64,000 nt of DNA from the NCBI GenBank assembly GCA_051653605.1, contig JBOFWL010000066.1, positions 1 to 64,000 on the forward strand, in the 5' to 3' direction. Below the pieces are notes generated by a model. It worked only from the letters and a program-made list of their open reading frames with translations, did no database searches and was not told the DNA's origin. Below, piece after piece: positions 24,071 to 31,527 of this stretch (position 1 is the first letter of the stretch; each line of letters opens with the position of its first letter). Made by a program: the position numbers and the translations under genes. The stretch is from JBOFWL01 sp051653605. Its GTDB lineage: Bacteria; Spirochaetota; Brevinematia; Brevinematales; Brevinemataceae.

Positions 24071-24964
24071 ATGCAAAAATTTCCTCAAAAGCATAAAAAT
24101 AATATTCGTCTCGCCATTTTTGGAGATCTTGTGGGTGCTGCTGGTCGGGCAACAGCAAAAATCTTATTTCCTATCGCCAAACAAGAGTGGGGCGCTGATA
24201 TTGTTATTGCTAACGGGGAAAACACATCCCATGGTTACGGCCTCACACCCAAACACGCACAAGAACTTCGTTCCTATGGTGTTGATATTCTCACTATGGG
24301 AAATCATACATGGGATAAACATATCCTTCGGCACACAATAAAAAAATATCCTTTTATCGCCCGCCCTATCAATCAGGTTCCTGAAACACCAGGGGTTGGT
24401 TACACCGTTATCGAGACAGCAATGGGCAAACTGGCCGTTATTAACGCTGTTGGTCGACAATGTATGTCTCCCGCTGAATGTCCGTTTCATGCCGTATTTA
24501 ATTGCATTAAGCAACTCAAAAAAGAAGGGATTCGAATGATTGCCTTGGATTTTCATGCCGAAGTCACCGCGGAAAAGCAGATAATGGGGCGATTCCTTGA
24601 TGGAAGAGCATCTCTTGTATGGGGAACGCACACTCATGTGCAGACTTCCGACGACACAATCCACCCCGCAGGGACAGGCTATATCTCTGATATTGGGATG
24701 ACGGGGGCTGCAAATTCTATAATTGGCTTTGAAATTGATCCCGCCCTAAAAAAAATGATTTATAACGAACCTCATCGGCTCCACCCAGAGACTAAAGGAG
24801 AACTTTCAGCATGTGGTATCATTGCTGATCTTAACCCTCATACGGGAAAATGTGCTTTTATTATGCGTTTTCGTGAAAAACTTCCCGCAGTTGAAGGGCT
24901 TGTGGAAGAAAATGCCGAACGAGAAAAAGCTCAAGAAATACAGGTAAGTGATGATTCCGAATAA
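24071..24964 (+). CDS. ymdB: YmdB-family metallophosphoesterase
   Basis: 297 residues; the catalytic domain covers residues 12-265. Metal ligand motifs are intact: IFGDLVGAAGR, ANGENTSHGYGLT, TMGNHTWDK, ALDFHAEVTAEK and VWGTHTHVQTSDD. Members are cytoplasmic 2',3'-cyclic nucleotide phosphodiesterases (B. subtilis YmdB affects biofilm and motility decisions). The C-terminal 30 residues are Glu-rich, beyond the usual family length. AAGGAAG precedes ATG 24071. It overlaps the next small gene by 14 bases. Confidence 0.9.
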   Translation: MQKFPQKHKNNIRLAIFGDLVGAAGRATAKILFPIAKQEWGADIVIANGENTSHGYGLTPKHAQELRSYGVDILTMGNHTWDKHILRHTIKKYPFIARPINQVPETPGVGYTVIETAMGKLAVINAVGRQCMSPAECPFHAVFNCIKQLKKEGIRMIALDFHAEVTAEKQIMGRFLDGRASLVWGTHTHVQTSDDTIHPAGTGYISDIGMTGAANSIIGFEIDPALKKMIYNEPHRLHPETKGELSACGIIADLNPHTGKCAFIMRFREKLPAVEGLVEENAEREKAQEIQVSDDSE

Positions 24965-25286
24965 ACTATATTTTAGAGAAACTCTTATTGCTCGATTAGA
25001 TATTAGCCCTAAGTTAATAGAAACGCCTCAAACATGTATTTATCTGCCCGAAATTCTCCTTCGAACCTTGAGGGATAGTTTTCGGCTTATCACTGGTGAT
25101 TTTGCATCAGCAGGGGCCCTTGAGCTATGTGAGCAGCTTAATCTTACGCTTAGTGATTCCTTGAAGCAAGAAATTTTAATTTGGGAAGATGCTTTGCGAA
25201 CTCCTCAAAAATATGCCGAGCTGGTGCCTTCCCCCTCTCTTATCCTAGAGTTTTCCGCTGCCCTTAAACAATCTCTACTCACCTAA
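24951..25286 (+). CDS. Unknown 111-residue protein coupled to ymdB
   Basis: Starts at ATG 24951 (a GTG three bases earlier is also possible) inside the end of the ymdB gene, so the two are translationally coupled. It is a soluble, Leu-rich, probably all-helical protein (LPEILLRTLRDSFRLITGDFASAGALELCEQLNLTLSDSL). I do not recognise a family. The coupling suggests it works with the phosphodiesterase. Confidence 0.6.
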   Translation: MIPNKLYFRETLIARLDISPKLIETPQTCIYLPEILLRTLRDSFRLITGDFASAGALELCEQLNLTLSDSLKQEILIWEDALRTPQKYAELVPSPSLILEFSAALKQSLLT

Positions 25287-25326
25287 TTAACTTTTATAGA
25301 TTTTCGATTAAATTTGTCAAATGGTC

Positions 25327-25354
25327 TTGATTAAAATATTTTCTGTGGTATAAT
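25327..25354 (+). promoter_or_regulatory. Promoter of candidate small RNA 1
   Basis: TTGATT, 16-base spacer ending GTGG, TATAAT. No plus-strand ORF follows before the terminator at 25526. Confidence 0.75.
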
Positions 25355-25360
25355 AGTGTA

Positions 25361-25556
25361 TATAAAACATTTTACATATCTGTGATAATTTTGTAATATC
25401 AAGCTCATCCTTCGATAAAGGATCGATTGTTACTTTTTACAATTTCAAATTGGGTAGTGTTATTATAAATTTAGTTAAAACAACGGGCGATTCATCCAAT
25501 TATTTTGGGTGCAGTCTATTTGGGGGGGCCTCTGCTTTAATTAGCAGGGGCTTTTC
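25361..25556 (+). ncRNA. Candidate small non-coding RNA (about 195 nt)
   Basis: A transcription unit with a near-consensus promoter and a strong intrinsic terminator but no coding frame, filling the gap between the ymdB operon and the convergent gntR. Visible hairpins: ATCCTT-CGATA-AAGGAT at about 25407-25423, CATCC/GGGTG near 25495-25513, and the terminator. Length would suit 6S RNA, but I could not establish the characteristic long stem with a central bubble, and SRP RNA or tmRNA hallmarks are absent. Identity is open. Confidence 0.5.
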
Positions 25557-25557
25557 T
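25526..25557 (+). terminator. Intrinsic terminator of candidate small RNA 1
   Basis: 8-bp stem CCTCTGCT / AGCAGGGG with loop TTAATT, followed by CTTTTCT. Confidence 0.8.
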
Positions 25558-25564
25558 ATAAAAA

Positions 25565-25588
25565 AAAGCCACCAAATATGGTGGCTAG
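25565..25588 (-). terminator. Intrinsic terminator of gntR
   Basis: 7-bp stem AGCCACC / GGTGGCT, followed on the minus strand by a run of T. Confidence 0.85.
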
Positions 25589-25594
25589 TAAGTG

Positions 25595-26308
25595 TTAAGG
25601 TCGATTAATGTCGATAGATAAAATATAATCTTGAGGACTACGAACAGATTCTGTGTATTCAAAAAATCGTCCATCCTTAAGTTGACTACTCGTTTTAATT
25701 TTCAGTACAGGCGCCCCTTGCGGAGCTTGTAATATTTCTGCCAACTCAGAAGATAGAGCTATAGGTTCGAAAATCATCGTACTACCTTTTATAGGCATCT
25801 CTCTTTCTTGTTCAATGTATTGATACTTCGAGTTTTCCATTACAGAAACGCTAAGATCTGGGAACATCCTAACAGGCATATAGCCAATTTCATAATTCGT
25901 TGGCTTGCCATCTAATAATCTCAAACGACGAACAAAATAGACTAGATCAGATTCTTTAATCTGAAGAATCTTAGCTACCGCAGTACCAGCAGGTTGTGTT
26001 GAAAACTCCAATACTTTCGTTGATGGAGTCTTTCCAAATTTCTTTGCATAATCGGCAAAGGAATCAAGAACTGTGATCTTTTGAACATTCGCTTGTTGCG
26101 AGACGTAAGTCCCGCTACCTTGTATCGAATAAACAAGTCCACTCTTTGCAAGCTCTTGAAGCGCTTTACGAACAGTTGTACGGCTCACTTTGTAATGAGT
26201 CGTTAACTCCATTTCTGTGGGAATAGTATCACCAGGGTGGAGCTTATCCTTGATAAAGTCGTTGTAGATTCCCTTAGCTACCGACATGTATGAAAATTGT
26301 GTAGTCAC
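25595..26308 (-). CDS. GntR-family (HutC/UTRA) transcriptional regulator
   Basis: 237 residues. An N-terminal winged helix-turn-helix (PGDTIPTEMELTTHYKVSRTTVRKALQELAKSGLVYSIQGSGTYVS, about 25-70) is followed by a UTRA effector domain (about 90-235) with VRRLRLLDGKPTNYEIGYMP. UTRA regulators sense sugar phosphates and similar ligands. With PTS genes 3-5 kb away, control of the sugar-uptake region is a reasonable inference. It starts at GTG 26308 with AAGAGG 5 bases upstream. A dyad overlaps its own -10, suggesting autoregulation. Confidence 0.9.
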   Translation of the reverse strand: MTTQFSYMSVAKGIYNDFIKDKLHPGDTIPTEMELTTHYKVSRTTVRKALQELAKSGLVYSIQGSGTYVSQQANVQKITVLDSFADYAKKFGKTPSTKVLEFSTQPAGTAVAKILQIKESDLVYFVRRLRLLDGKPTNYEIGYMPVRMFPDLSVSVMENSKYQYIEQEREMPIKGSTMIFEPIALSSELAEILQAPQGAPVLKIKTSSQLKDGRFFEYTESVRSPQDYILSIDINRP

Positions 26309-26328
26309 GATAACCTCTTGTTTGTCTT

Positions 26329-26358
26329 ATTATAGACTATTTTTTATGAAATTGTCAA
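26329..26358 (-). promoter_or_regulatory. gntR promoter with dyad over the -10
   Basis: On the minus strand TTGACA, 18-base spacer, TATAAT. The -10 lies inside AGTCTATAATAAGACA, an imperfect dyad (GTCT/AGAC) that could be the operator. A 10-bp perfect AT-rich inverted repeat lies further upstream at 26371-26396. Confidence 0.5.
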
Positions 26359-26452
26359 TAATTGTGAATAATAATAAAAAAATATATTTTTATTATAATA
26401 CTATTCTAAGTTAAAAAGATTCTATTTCGATATCAAATATTTATTTAAAAAA

Positions 26453-26474
26453 TAACCACCCTTGATGGGTGGTT
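26453..26474 (-). terminator. Hairpin after the ArsC-like gene
   Basis: AACCACCC / GGGTGGTT stem with loop TTGAT; on the minus strand the sequence beyond is ATTTTTTAA. Confidence 0.7.
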
Positions 26475-26492
26475 ACTTCTGCTCATTATATT

Positions 26493-26891
26493 CTAAATTT
26501 CATCATTCTCTATTCGTCGTCGAAGATCTTCTACTTTAGAGCGGATAAGGCCTATCGTATGCCAGAAATCTTCATCAGATTTTCCAGAAGGGTCTTCCAA
26601 ACCCCAATCCTCTCGATAAGAACAAGGTAAATTAGGGCAATCGACATTGCATCCCATCGTAATTACGATATCAACAGCCGGAATTTTATCAAGTGTTTTT
26701 GAAAATTGATGAAGCTCCATATCAACACCTATGGTTTTGAGAAGCCTCACCGCATCTGGGTTAATTCTATCTTTTGTTTCTGTCCCTGCAGAATAGGATT
26801 CGAATACTCCAAAGCCTATAATTTTAGAAAAAGCTTCTGCGATCTGTGAACGACAAGAGTTATGAACACAGACAAAGGCAACTTTTTTCAC
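26493..26891 (-). CDS. arsC: ArsC-like low-molecular-weight phosphatase-fold arsenate reductase
   Basis: 132 residues. The phosphatase-type P-loop is at the N-terminus (VCVHNSCRSQIAEA; Cys8, Cys13, Arg14). The redox relay cysteines of thioredoxin-coupled arsenate reductases fit GCNVDCPNLPC (Cys81, Cys85, Cys90), and the acid loop is EDPSGKSDEDF. It would reduce arsenate in the cytoplasm with thioredoxin; trxB lies at 46845-47774. No ars transporter or ArsR gene is nearby, so a solitary resistance gene or a phosphatase role are both possible. Confidence 0.87.
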   Translation of the reverse strand: MKKVAFVCVHNSCRSQIAEAFSKIIGFGVFESYSAGTETKDRINPDAVRLLKTIGVDMELHQFSKTLDKIPAVDIVITMGCNVDCPNLPCSYREDWGLEDPSGKSDEDFWHTIGLIRSKVEDLRRRIENDEI

Positions 26892-26931
26892 AATATTTCC
26901 CCATCAATAATTAAATTTGTAATTTTTAGTA

Positions 26932-27738
26932 CTACAAGCTATTATAAACGCTTTCAATAAATTTATCACCGTTGATAAATGCCCATGAAGCAACTTTATC
27001 GTAGGCAGCTGTAGGTTTTTCAGCTTTAATTTGTTCCAGTGTTAGCCCTTTATTTCTCATATCTCTAACTTTAGAACGTATGCTTTTATACATCTCTAGA
27101 TTTTTTTGTAAATCCTTACGAGTAATTAATTTACCATGACCTGGAGATACTATCGTTTTATTATTAATCATCGCGATAATTTTTTCTGTAGAAGCGATAA
27201 GCCCATCAATGCTTCCACCATAACGAACATCAATAAAATTATACATTTTTTCGAATGAGATATCAGCTAAATGAATATAATTGAGGTCGGGGAAGAAAAC
27301 TGCTAGGTCTCCATCCGTGTGAGCATTTGGAAAATGGATAAGCTCCATAACCTGTCCACCAACATTAAGTGTGTAGTTACTTCCAACCATAATTTTGGGA
27401 TAACCTGATGTTGTTACACCACTATTTGGCTCTCGAAGGTATTGAGCTGTGTTACTATGAGCAATGATCTGCGCTCCAGCTTTGCCATAAAAATCATTAG
27501 CCGCTGTATGATCGGCATGACGATGCGTTGAGATTAAATAAGATACATTAGTAAAACGCTTTGTTATTTGTTCTGATGTTGCCTTATCTCCTGTATCAAT
27601 AAGCACTTCGCCTATTGGTGTGGATACAGCAACAACATTTCCTGTGCCAATGATAAGTGTAATATTGGACGTAATAGCAATATCTTGAGCCGATAATGCA
27701 ACTGGTAACAATCCCCAAAAAATCAATAATTTTTTCAT
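26932..27738 (-). CDS. Exported metallo-beta-lactamase-fold hydrolase
   Basis: 268 residues with a signal peptide (MKKLLIFWGLLPVALSA). Metal-binding motifs of the superfamily: THRHADHTAAND (His72, His74, Asp76, His77), NAHTDGD (His140), HLADISF (Asp159) and SPGHG (His201). It resembles the broad periplasmic subclass B1/B3-like hydrolases rather than a recognised drug-resistance enzyme. The C-terminal part (LEQIKAEKPTAAYDKVASWAFINGDKFIESVYNSL) is typical of this subgroup. Substrate unknown. It lies 40 bases upstream of arsC on the same strand. Confidence 0.82.
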   Translation of the reverse strand: MKKLLIFWGLLPVALSAQDIAITSNITLIIGTGNVVAVSTPIGEVLIDTGDKATSEQITKRFTNVSYLISTHRHADHTAANDFYGKAGAQIIAHSNTAQYLREPNSGVTTSGYPKIMVGSNYTLNVGGQVMELIHFPNAHTDGDLAVFFPDLNYIHLADISFEKMYNFIDVRYGGSIDGLIASTEKIIAMINNKTIVSPGHGKLITRKDLQKNLEMYKSIRSKVRDMRNKGLTLEQIKAEKPTAAYDKVASWAFINGDKFIESVYNSL

Positions 27739-27810
27739 TCTATACTCCTAAGCTATGTTTATATGATATGATATTTCTATCAGTAATTTCAAGTACTATA
27801 TTCAAAACTC

Positions 27811-27838
27811 AAAAGGAGTCTTCTAAGAGACTCCTTTT
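27811..27838 (-). terminator. Intrinsic terminator of the PTS IIC-IIB-mupG operon
   Basis: 11-bp stem AAAAGGAGTCT / AGACTCCTTTT with a 6-base loop, just downstream of mupG. Confidence 0.8.
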
Positions 27839-27857
27839 GAAAACATGTAAATGACTA

Positions 27858-28952
27858 TTATTTAGAAACGTCTGTAAAGCGGAACTTCTGCCAAGGTTTG
27901 ATATAGTCGATCAATGGCAGCTCTGCATCAGAAATTCTTCCAACAACATTTGTTCGCCCAGAATTTGGCATATCTTTTCGAGCAATATGAAGCTCTCCAG
28001 CATAAGTACCGTAAAGCGATGATTCTATAAGAATATCTCCCTTTTTAATTTGAGAAGGAGTATTCCAAGCTTCAAACTTTTGACCTTTATATTTAACACG
28101 GCTCTGCGTAGAACGATAGAGGTATTCTCCTTCGTCCCCACGATGCCAATGAAGTTCATCTAAAATAATAGATTTCTCTGTTTTTGAAGCCTTAGGATTA
28201 ATTTCAGCTTCTAAATAGAGTAGGTTGGGATCGATAGCGCCCATAGCTTGTAATTCTTCATCAGATGCAAAACATTCGCTGATTAGCACCGTATTGATGT
28301 CGAAGTTGATAAATAAATCTTTAACTTGATAGCTCAGGGATCGATCACGGTGATCTTCCATCGAACAAAGTCCATCACTTACAGGCCATGGCCCAATTTT
28401 AGCAGAAGGTGCTTTGACAAAAGCCGCGGTTGTCAGACCATATTTTTGAAAACGTTCCGTACTTTCGGCAAAGAAAGGGCGGTGTAAGCCTGTAAATCGG
28501 TGGGGAAAGAAATTATGAGAACCCGTCAACGTACAACGATTAGGGCGATAATCCATAATTGTTTCAATCATATGAGTGTTTTGACTCATATTGATTTCAA
28601 TCTGAAGACCATAAGGATTAAAAGTCATTAAAGATTCTTCGGAACCAGTGAAACCTAAATCGAGACGAACCCCCGCTGCTCCCATATCAGCAAAAAGCTG
28701 GAGATTATCGTAGGATGCTCCGATTTCTGAAAACACTTGCGGTGTGACATCGGCAATAACATCGATTCCAAGAGACTTTGCTAATTTCACTAGTTGTGTA
28801 AATTCTTCGAGCAAAGCTTTTGTATTGTCGACAGAAAGCAAGCAAGTAAAAGCACGTGTAAATCCATAATGAGCAGCTTTTTCTACATAAGCACAAGCTT
28901 CTTTTAATGGCACATGGCCAGGATAAAGAGATATTCCTTTTTCCTTCGTCAT
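27858..28952 (-). CDS. mupG: MupG/DUF871 family, probable 6-phospho-N-acetylmuramidase-type hydrolase
   Basis: 364 residues. An N-terminal TIM barrel (GISLYPGHVPLKEACAYVEKAAHYGFTRAFTCLL, IADVTPQV, AAGVRLDLGF, NFFPHRFTGL) and a small C-terminal beta domain (about 240-360, NVVGRISDAELPLI) match the DUF871 family. In S. aureus MupG cleaves MurNAc-6-phosphate-GlcNAc imported by PTS during cell-wall recycling. Here it is the last gene of an operon with Lac/Chb-type EIIC and EIIB, three bases after EIIB. A phosphorylated disaccharide substrate is therefore inferred, though which one is not certain. Confidence 0.85.
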   Translation of the reverse strand: MTKEKGISLYPGHVPLKEACAYVEKAAHYGFTRAFTCLLSVDNTKALLEEFTQLVKLAKSLGIDVIADVTPQVFSEIGASYDNLQLFADMGAAGVRLDLGFTGSEESLMTFNPYGLQIEINMSQNTHMIETIMDYRPNRCTLTGSHNFFPHRFTGLHRPFFAESTERFQKYGLTTAAFVKAPSAKIGPWPVSDGLCSMEDHRDRSLSYQVKDLFINFDINTVLISECFASDEELQAMGAIDPNLLYLEAEINPKASKTEKSIILDELHWHRGDEGEYLYRSTQSRVKYKGQKFEAWNTPSQIKKGDILIESSLYGTYAGELHIARKDMPNSGRTNVVGRISDAELPLIDYIKPWQKFRFTDVSK

Positions 28953-28955
28953 TAT

Positions 28956-29264
28956 TTAAACCTCTTCGTTTATCATTTTTAGAATAGCAGGAAAAATATT
29001 TTGAATATGCACTAAGCTATAATCTTCTGCAGGAATAACATAGACTGGCTTATGCGTTCGTTCTTCTATTTTTTTCTGCTGACATCGTAATTGAGGCGCC
29101 AACACATATGCTGTCACGCAATCGTGGGGCGAGCTTTCTATATCAGAAAGAGACATTTCGATAACATCCATAGCAGGATCAACTTCTTCTGCATATTTTT
29201 TTATACGGGAGACAATCAATGTTGTTGACATCCCAGCACTACAGCATAAAACAAGCTTTCCCAT
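28956..29264 (-). CDS. PTS lactose/cellobiose-type EIIB component
   Basis: 102 residues. The phosphocysteine loop is LCCSAGMSTT near the N-terminus. It is similar in length and pattern to the lone EIIB at 8029-8337. GAGAGGG lies 5 bases before ATG 29264. It lies between EIIC and mupG and is probably the main partner of that EIIC. Confidence 0.9.
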   Translation of the reverse strand: MGKLVLCCSAGMSTTLIVSRIKKYAEEVDPAMDVIEMSLSDIESSPHDCVTAYVLAPQLRCQQKKIEERTHKPVYVIPAEDYSLVHIQNIFPAILKMINEEV

Positions 29265-29282
29265 TACTGCCCTCTCTACACA

Positions 29283-29318
29283 AAATACCGGAGGTCTAAA
29301 TATAGATCTCCGGTATTT
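29283..29318 (-). promoter_or_regulatory. Intercistronic hairpin between EIIC and EIIB
   Basis: Long inverted repeat AAATACCGGAG..TCTA / TAGA..CTCCGGTATTT with loop AATA, 15 bases after the EIIC stop. On the minus strand it is followed by only a few T. It could be an attenuator, a partial terminator or an mRNA stabiliser giving unequal EIIC and EIIB expression. Confidence 0.6.
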
Positions 29319-29333
29319 GAGATTTTGTAATCT

Positions 29334-30611
29334 TTAGTCTCTTCGGCTTCGATTTGCTGCCATAACAAAAGGTGCGTAAACTAAAACTGAAACAGCAAGT
29401 AACACTAATGAGAGCAATGCTACTCTGAAATCATTTCCTGAAGCTAAAAATGCTGATAACACTGGGGGGGTTGTCCAAGGCACAAGAATACTAAGTTTAT
29501 TAACCAATCCAGCTGCCGTTGCAGCGTAAGCAATCAATCCGTTAATGATTGGAGAGAAAATAAAAGGAATGAAGTAAATTGGGTTGAAGATAATAGGAAG
29601 ACCAAAAAGAATAGGTTCGTTAATATTGAAGAGCCCAGGCATAAACCCTAATCCTCCAATAAGACGATCTTCTTTATGTCGACCAAAAATAAATATAGCA
29701 ATAACAAGCGCTAATGTGTTTCCAGCTCCACCCATTGACATATAACAATCCATGAAGATTTTTGTAATGATGTGTGTAGGAACGCCTCCGGCTTGGAAAG
29801 CTGCAAGGTTTTCGTTAAGAGCAATAAGAAGGGGTGGCTCGTACATTGGCCCAAGAACAAATGCCCCGTGAACACCAAAAAACCATAAAAGATTTTGAAT
29901 ACCCATCACAACAATAAGCCCAATAGGGTTTTGAAGAAGAGCTAAAACAGGAACTTGTAATGTTTTTGTGATAACTTGTGCAACCGTGGTATCCCATAAA
30001 GTCATCAACGCAAAACCTAAAACACCAAACACTGTAAATGTTATTGTCACAGGAATTAATACTGAAAATGACTTTGCAACAGCTGGAGGAACACTATCTG
30101 GTAATTTGATTTTCAAAGCTTCAACTTTGCTAAGACCATGCAGAATTTCCGCACTACAAATAGCAACAATCATTGCAACAAACATACTTGCTGCGCCTGT
30201 GTCAACAAACTGGAGAATACCCCACAAACCAACTGTGGTATCATTTGCAGCAACTTGTTGAACACCAGGAATAAGAGTAATAAAACAACCTACAGCTGTT
30301 ACTCCATAGAAAGTAGCTTCTTCTCTTTCTTTATAGCCTACTGCCAAGAAATAAGCAACTAAGAAACTAACAGTAATAGAAACCATGCCCAGAGACCCCC
30401 TGAAAACACGGTCACCAACGTCTTTAAAAGATTGCAGCGCAGCAATGTCACGCAAGCCTGGCAGCCCAAAGATAACATTATTAAGCATAACATAAAGGGA
30501 AGCAACCAACATTAATGGCATAACACGATAAAACGCATTACGAATAGCCGTTAGGTGACGCTGTTCAGAAAGAGCTGTGGCAACTTTTGCCAAACTTTCT
30601 TGAAAGGACAT
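29334..30611 (-). CDS. PTS lactose/cellobiose-type EIIC permease
   Basis: 425 residues with about ten hydrophobic segments. Family features: RNAFYRVMPLMLVASLYVMLNNVIFGLPG at the N-terminus, NLLWFFGVHGAFVLGPMYEPPLLIALNENLAAF in the middle, and the substrate-site region GLFNINEPILFGLPIIFNPIYFIPFI with the conserved NEP motif. It transports and phosphorylates a beta-linked disaccharide or amino-sugar disaccharide. AGGAG lies 6 bases before ATG 30611. The required EIIA is encoded divergently at 30851. Confidence 0.92.
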   Translation of the reverse strand: MSFQESLAKVATALSEQRHLTAIRNAFYRVMPLMLVASLYVMLNNVIFGLPGLRDIAALQSFKDVGDRVFRGSLGMVSITVSFLVAYFLAVGYKEREEATFYGVTAVGCFITLIPGVQQVAANDTTVGLWGILQFVDTGAASMFVAMIVAICSAEILHGLSKVEALKIKLPDSVPPAVAKSFSVLIPVTITFTVFGVLGFALMTLWDTTVAQVITKTLQVPVLALLQNPIGLIVVMGIQNLLWFFGVHGAFVLGPMYEPPLLIALNENLAAFQAGGVPTHIITKIFMDCYMSMGGAGNTLALVIAIFIFGRHKEDRLIGGLGFMPGLFNINEPILFGLPIIFNPIYFIPFIFSPIINGLIAYAATAAGLVNKLSILVPWTTPPVLSAFLASGNDFRVALLSLVLLAVSVLVYAPFVMAANRSRRD

Positions 30612-30776
30612 ATAGTACTCCTATAAAATAAATGTTTTAAATCAAAATATTACTCACGATCGAAAAAATTATAACAAAGAAATTTAATTTTTGCAAATTA
30701 AAAAAAATTTTTTCGGAAAAATACAACTTTTATTCCCTAAAATATATAGATATTTAAAATAATACAATTTACCCGA

Positions 30777-30805
30777 TTGATTTTTTATAAACAATGTCTT
30801 ATACT
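30777..30805 (+). promoter_or_regulatory. Promoter of the PTS EIIA gene
   Basis: TTGATT, 17-base spacer, TATACT, 45 bases before ATG 30851. The sequence TGTCTTATACTTTA over the -10 has some resemblance to the gntR dyad half-site TGTCTTAT. Confidence 0.55.
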
Positions 30806-30850
30806 TTACGTATCAAAGTTATCTATTTTTATAAAGAAAGGAGCTAGCAT

Positions 30851-31165
30851 ATGAGCGATCAAAACGAACAATACGAAGAATTGGTAATGGGGCTGGTAGG
30901 TTTTGCTGGAGAAGCCCGCAGCCTAGCATTCGAGGCATTAAAAATTTCTCGCACAGGCAATATTGCCGAAGCAGAAAAAATGCTTGCCGAAGCTAAGAAA
31001 ACTGTCCACGAAGCTCACCATATCCAAACAGATCTTATCACCGCCGAAATCAACGGTTCTGGTAAAGCTCCAACTCTTTTAATGGTACATGCACAAGATC
31101 ACTTGATGACCGCTATGCTTGCTATCGACCTTATTACAGAATTAATTGAGGAAAAAAAGAAATAA
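30851..31165 (+). CDS. PTS lactose/cellobiose-type EIIA component
   Basis: 104 residues, full length, all helical. The phosphorylatable His is His80 in MVHAQDHLMTAMLAIDL; the preceding AHHIQTDLITAEINGSG is also typical. It receives phosphate from HPr and donates it to EIIB. AAGGAG precedes ATG 30851. It is monocistronic and divergent from the EIIC-EIIB-mupG operon, and could serve both EIIB proteins of this window. Confidence 0.92.
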   Translation: MSDQNEQYEELVMGLVGFAGEARSLAFEALKISRTGNIAEAEKMLAEAKKTVHEAHHIQTDLITAEINGSGKAPTLLMVHAQDHLMTAMLAIDLITELIEEKKK

Positions 31166-31169
31166 AAAA

Positions 31170-31199
31170 AATCCCCCCGCCTACGCAGGGGGATTTTCG
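31170..31199 (+). terminator. Intrinsic terminator of the EIIA gene
   Basis: Stem AATCCCCCC / GGGGGATT with a GCCTACGC-type loop region and T-rich tail. Confidence 0.8.
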
Positions 31200-31385
31200 A
31201 TTAGAGCAAAAGAAGAAAATAGCACTAATATGTCTTATTTTTAACCTTATGTGAGGCAATTTCAATCATTTTTTAAAAAAAAGTTTAAAAAGAAGCAGTT
31301 ATTTTTAGTGATTTTAGGGCATTTTTAAGCTTAATTAATTACCACAAAAGGAATTAAGCTGTTTTAAAAAAAATAGCCAATAATA
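31200..31385. other. AT-rich intergenic region
   Basis: Between the EIIA terminator and the OMP promoter. It holds A/T runs only; I see no gene or structured element in it. Confidence 0.4.
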
Positions 31386-31413
31386 TTGACAAAATCAAAA
31401 TACTGGATATAAT
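31386..31413 (+). promoter_or_regulatory. Strong promoter of the 279-residue OMP gene
   Basis: Consensus TTGACA, 16-base spacer, consensus TATAAT, giving a 5' leader of about 108 bases. Confidence 0.85.
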
Positions 31414-31442
31414 ATACCTATATAAAACTGAAAATAAAAATA

Positions 31443-31527
31443 ACCATATTCAACCCGCCTCGCTGTCCAGAGCACGGGCTAAATATGATAAGAATAAACG
31501 CTAGTACAGTTATAAGGAGTTAAGCGT
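31443..31527 (+). promoter_or_regulatory. Structured 5' leader of the OMP gene
   Basis: Nested inverted repeats CATATT..CCCG / CGGG..AATATG enclose a GC-rich loop, about 30 bases before the Shine-Dalgarno sequence AAGGAG. The GC content stands out from the AT-rich surroundings. No known riboswitch motif is recognised. An mRNA-stabilising or small-RNA-responsive leader of an abundant protein is possible. Confidence 0.5.

Noticed and set aside
25361..25556. Assignment of candidate RNA 1 as 6S RNA, SRP RNA or tmRNA
   Set aside because: The long rod with a central bubble of 6S was not established by eye, the GGAA tetraloop/AGCAG region of SRP RNA is absent, and no tmRNA tag or alanine-tRNA-like ends are seen. 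Left as unassigned ncRNA.
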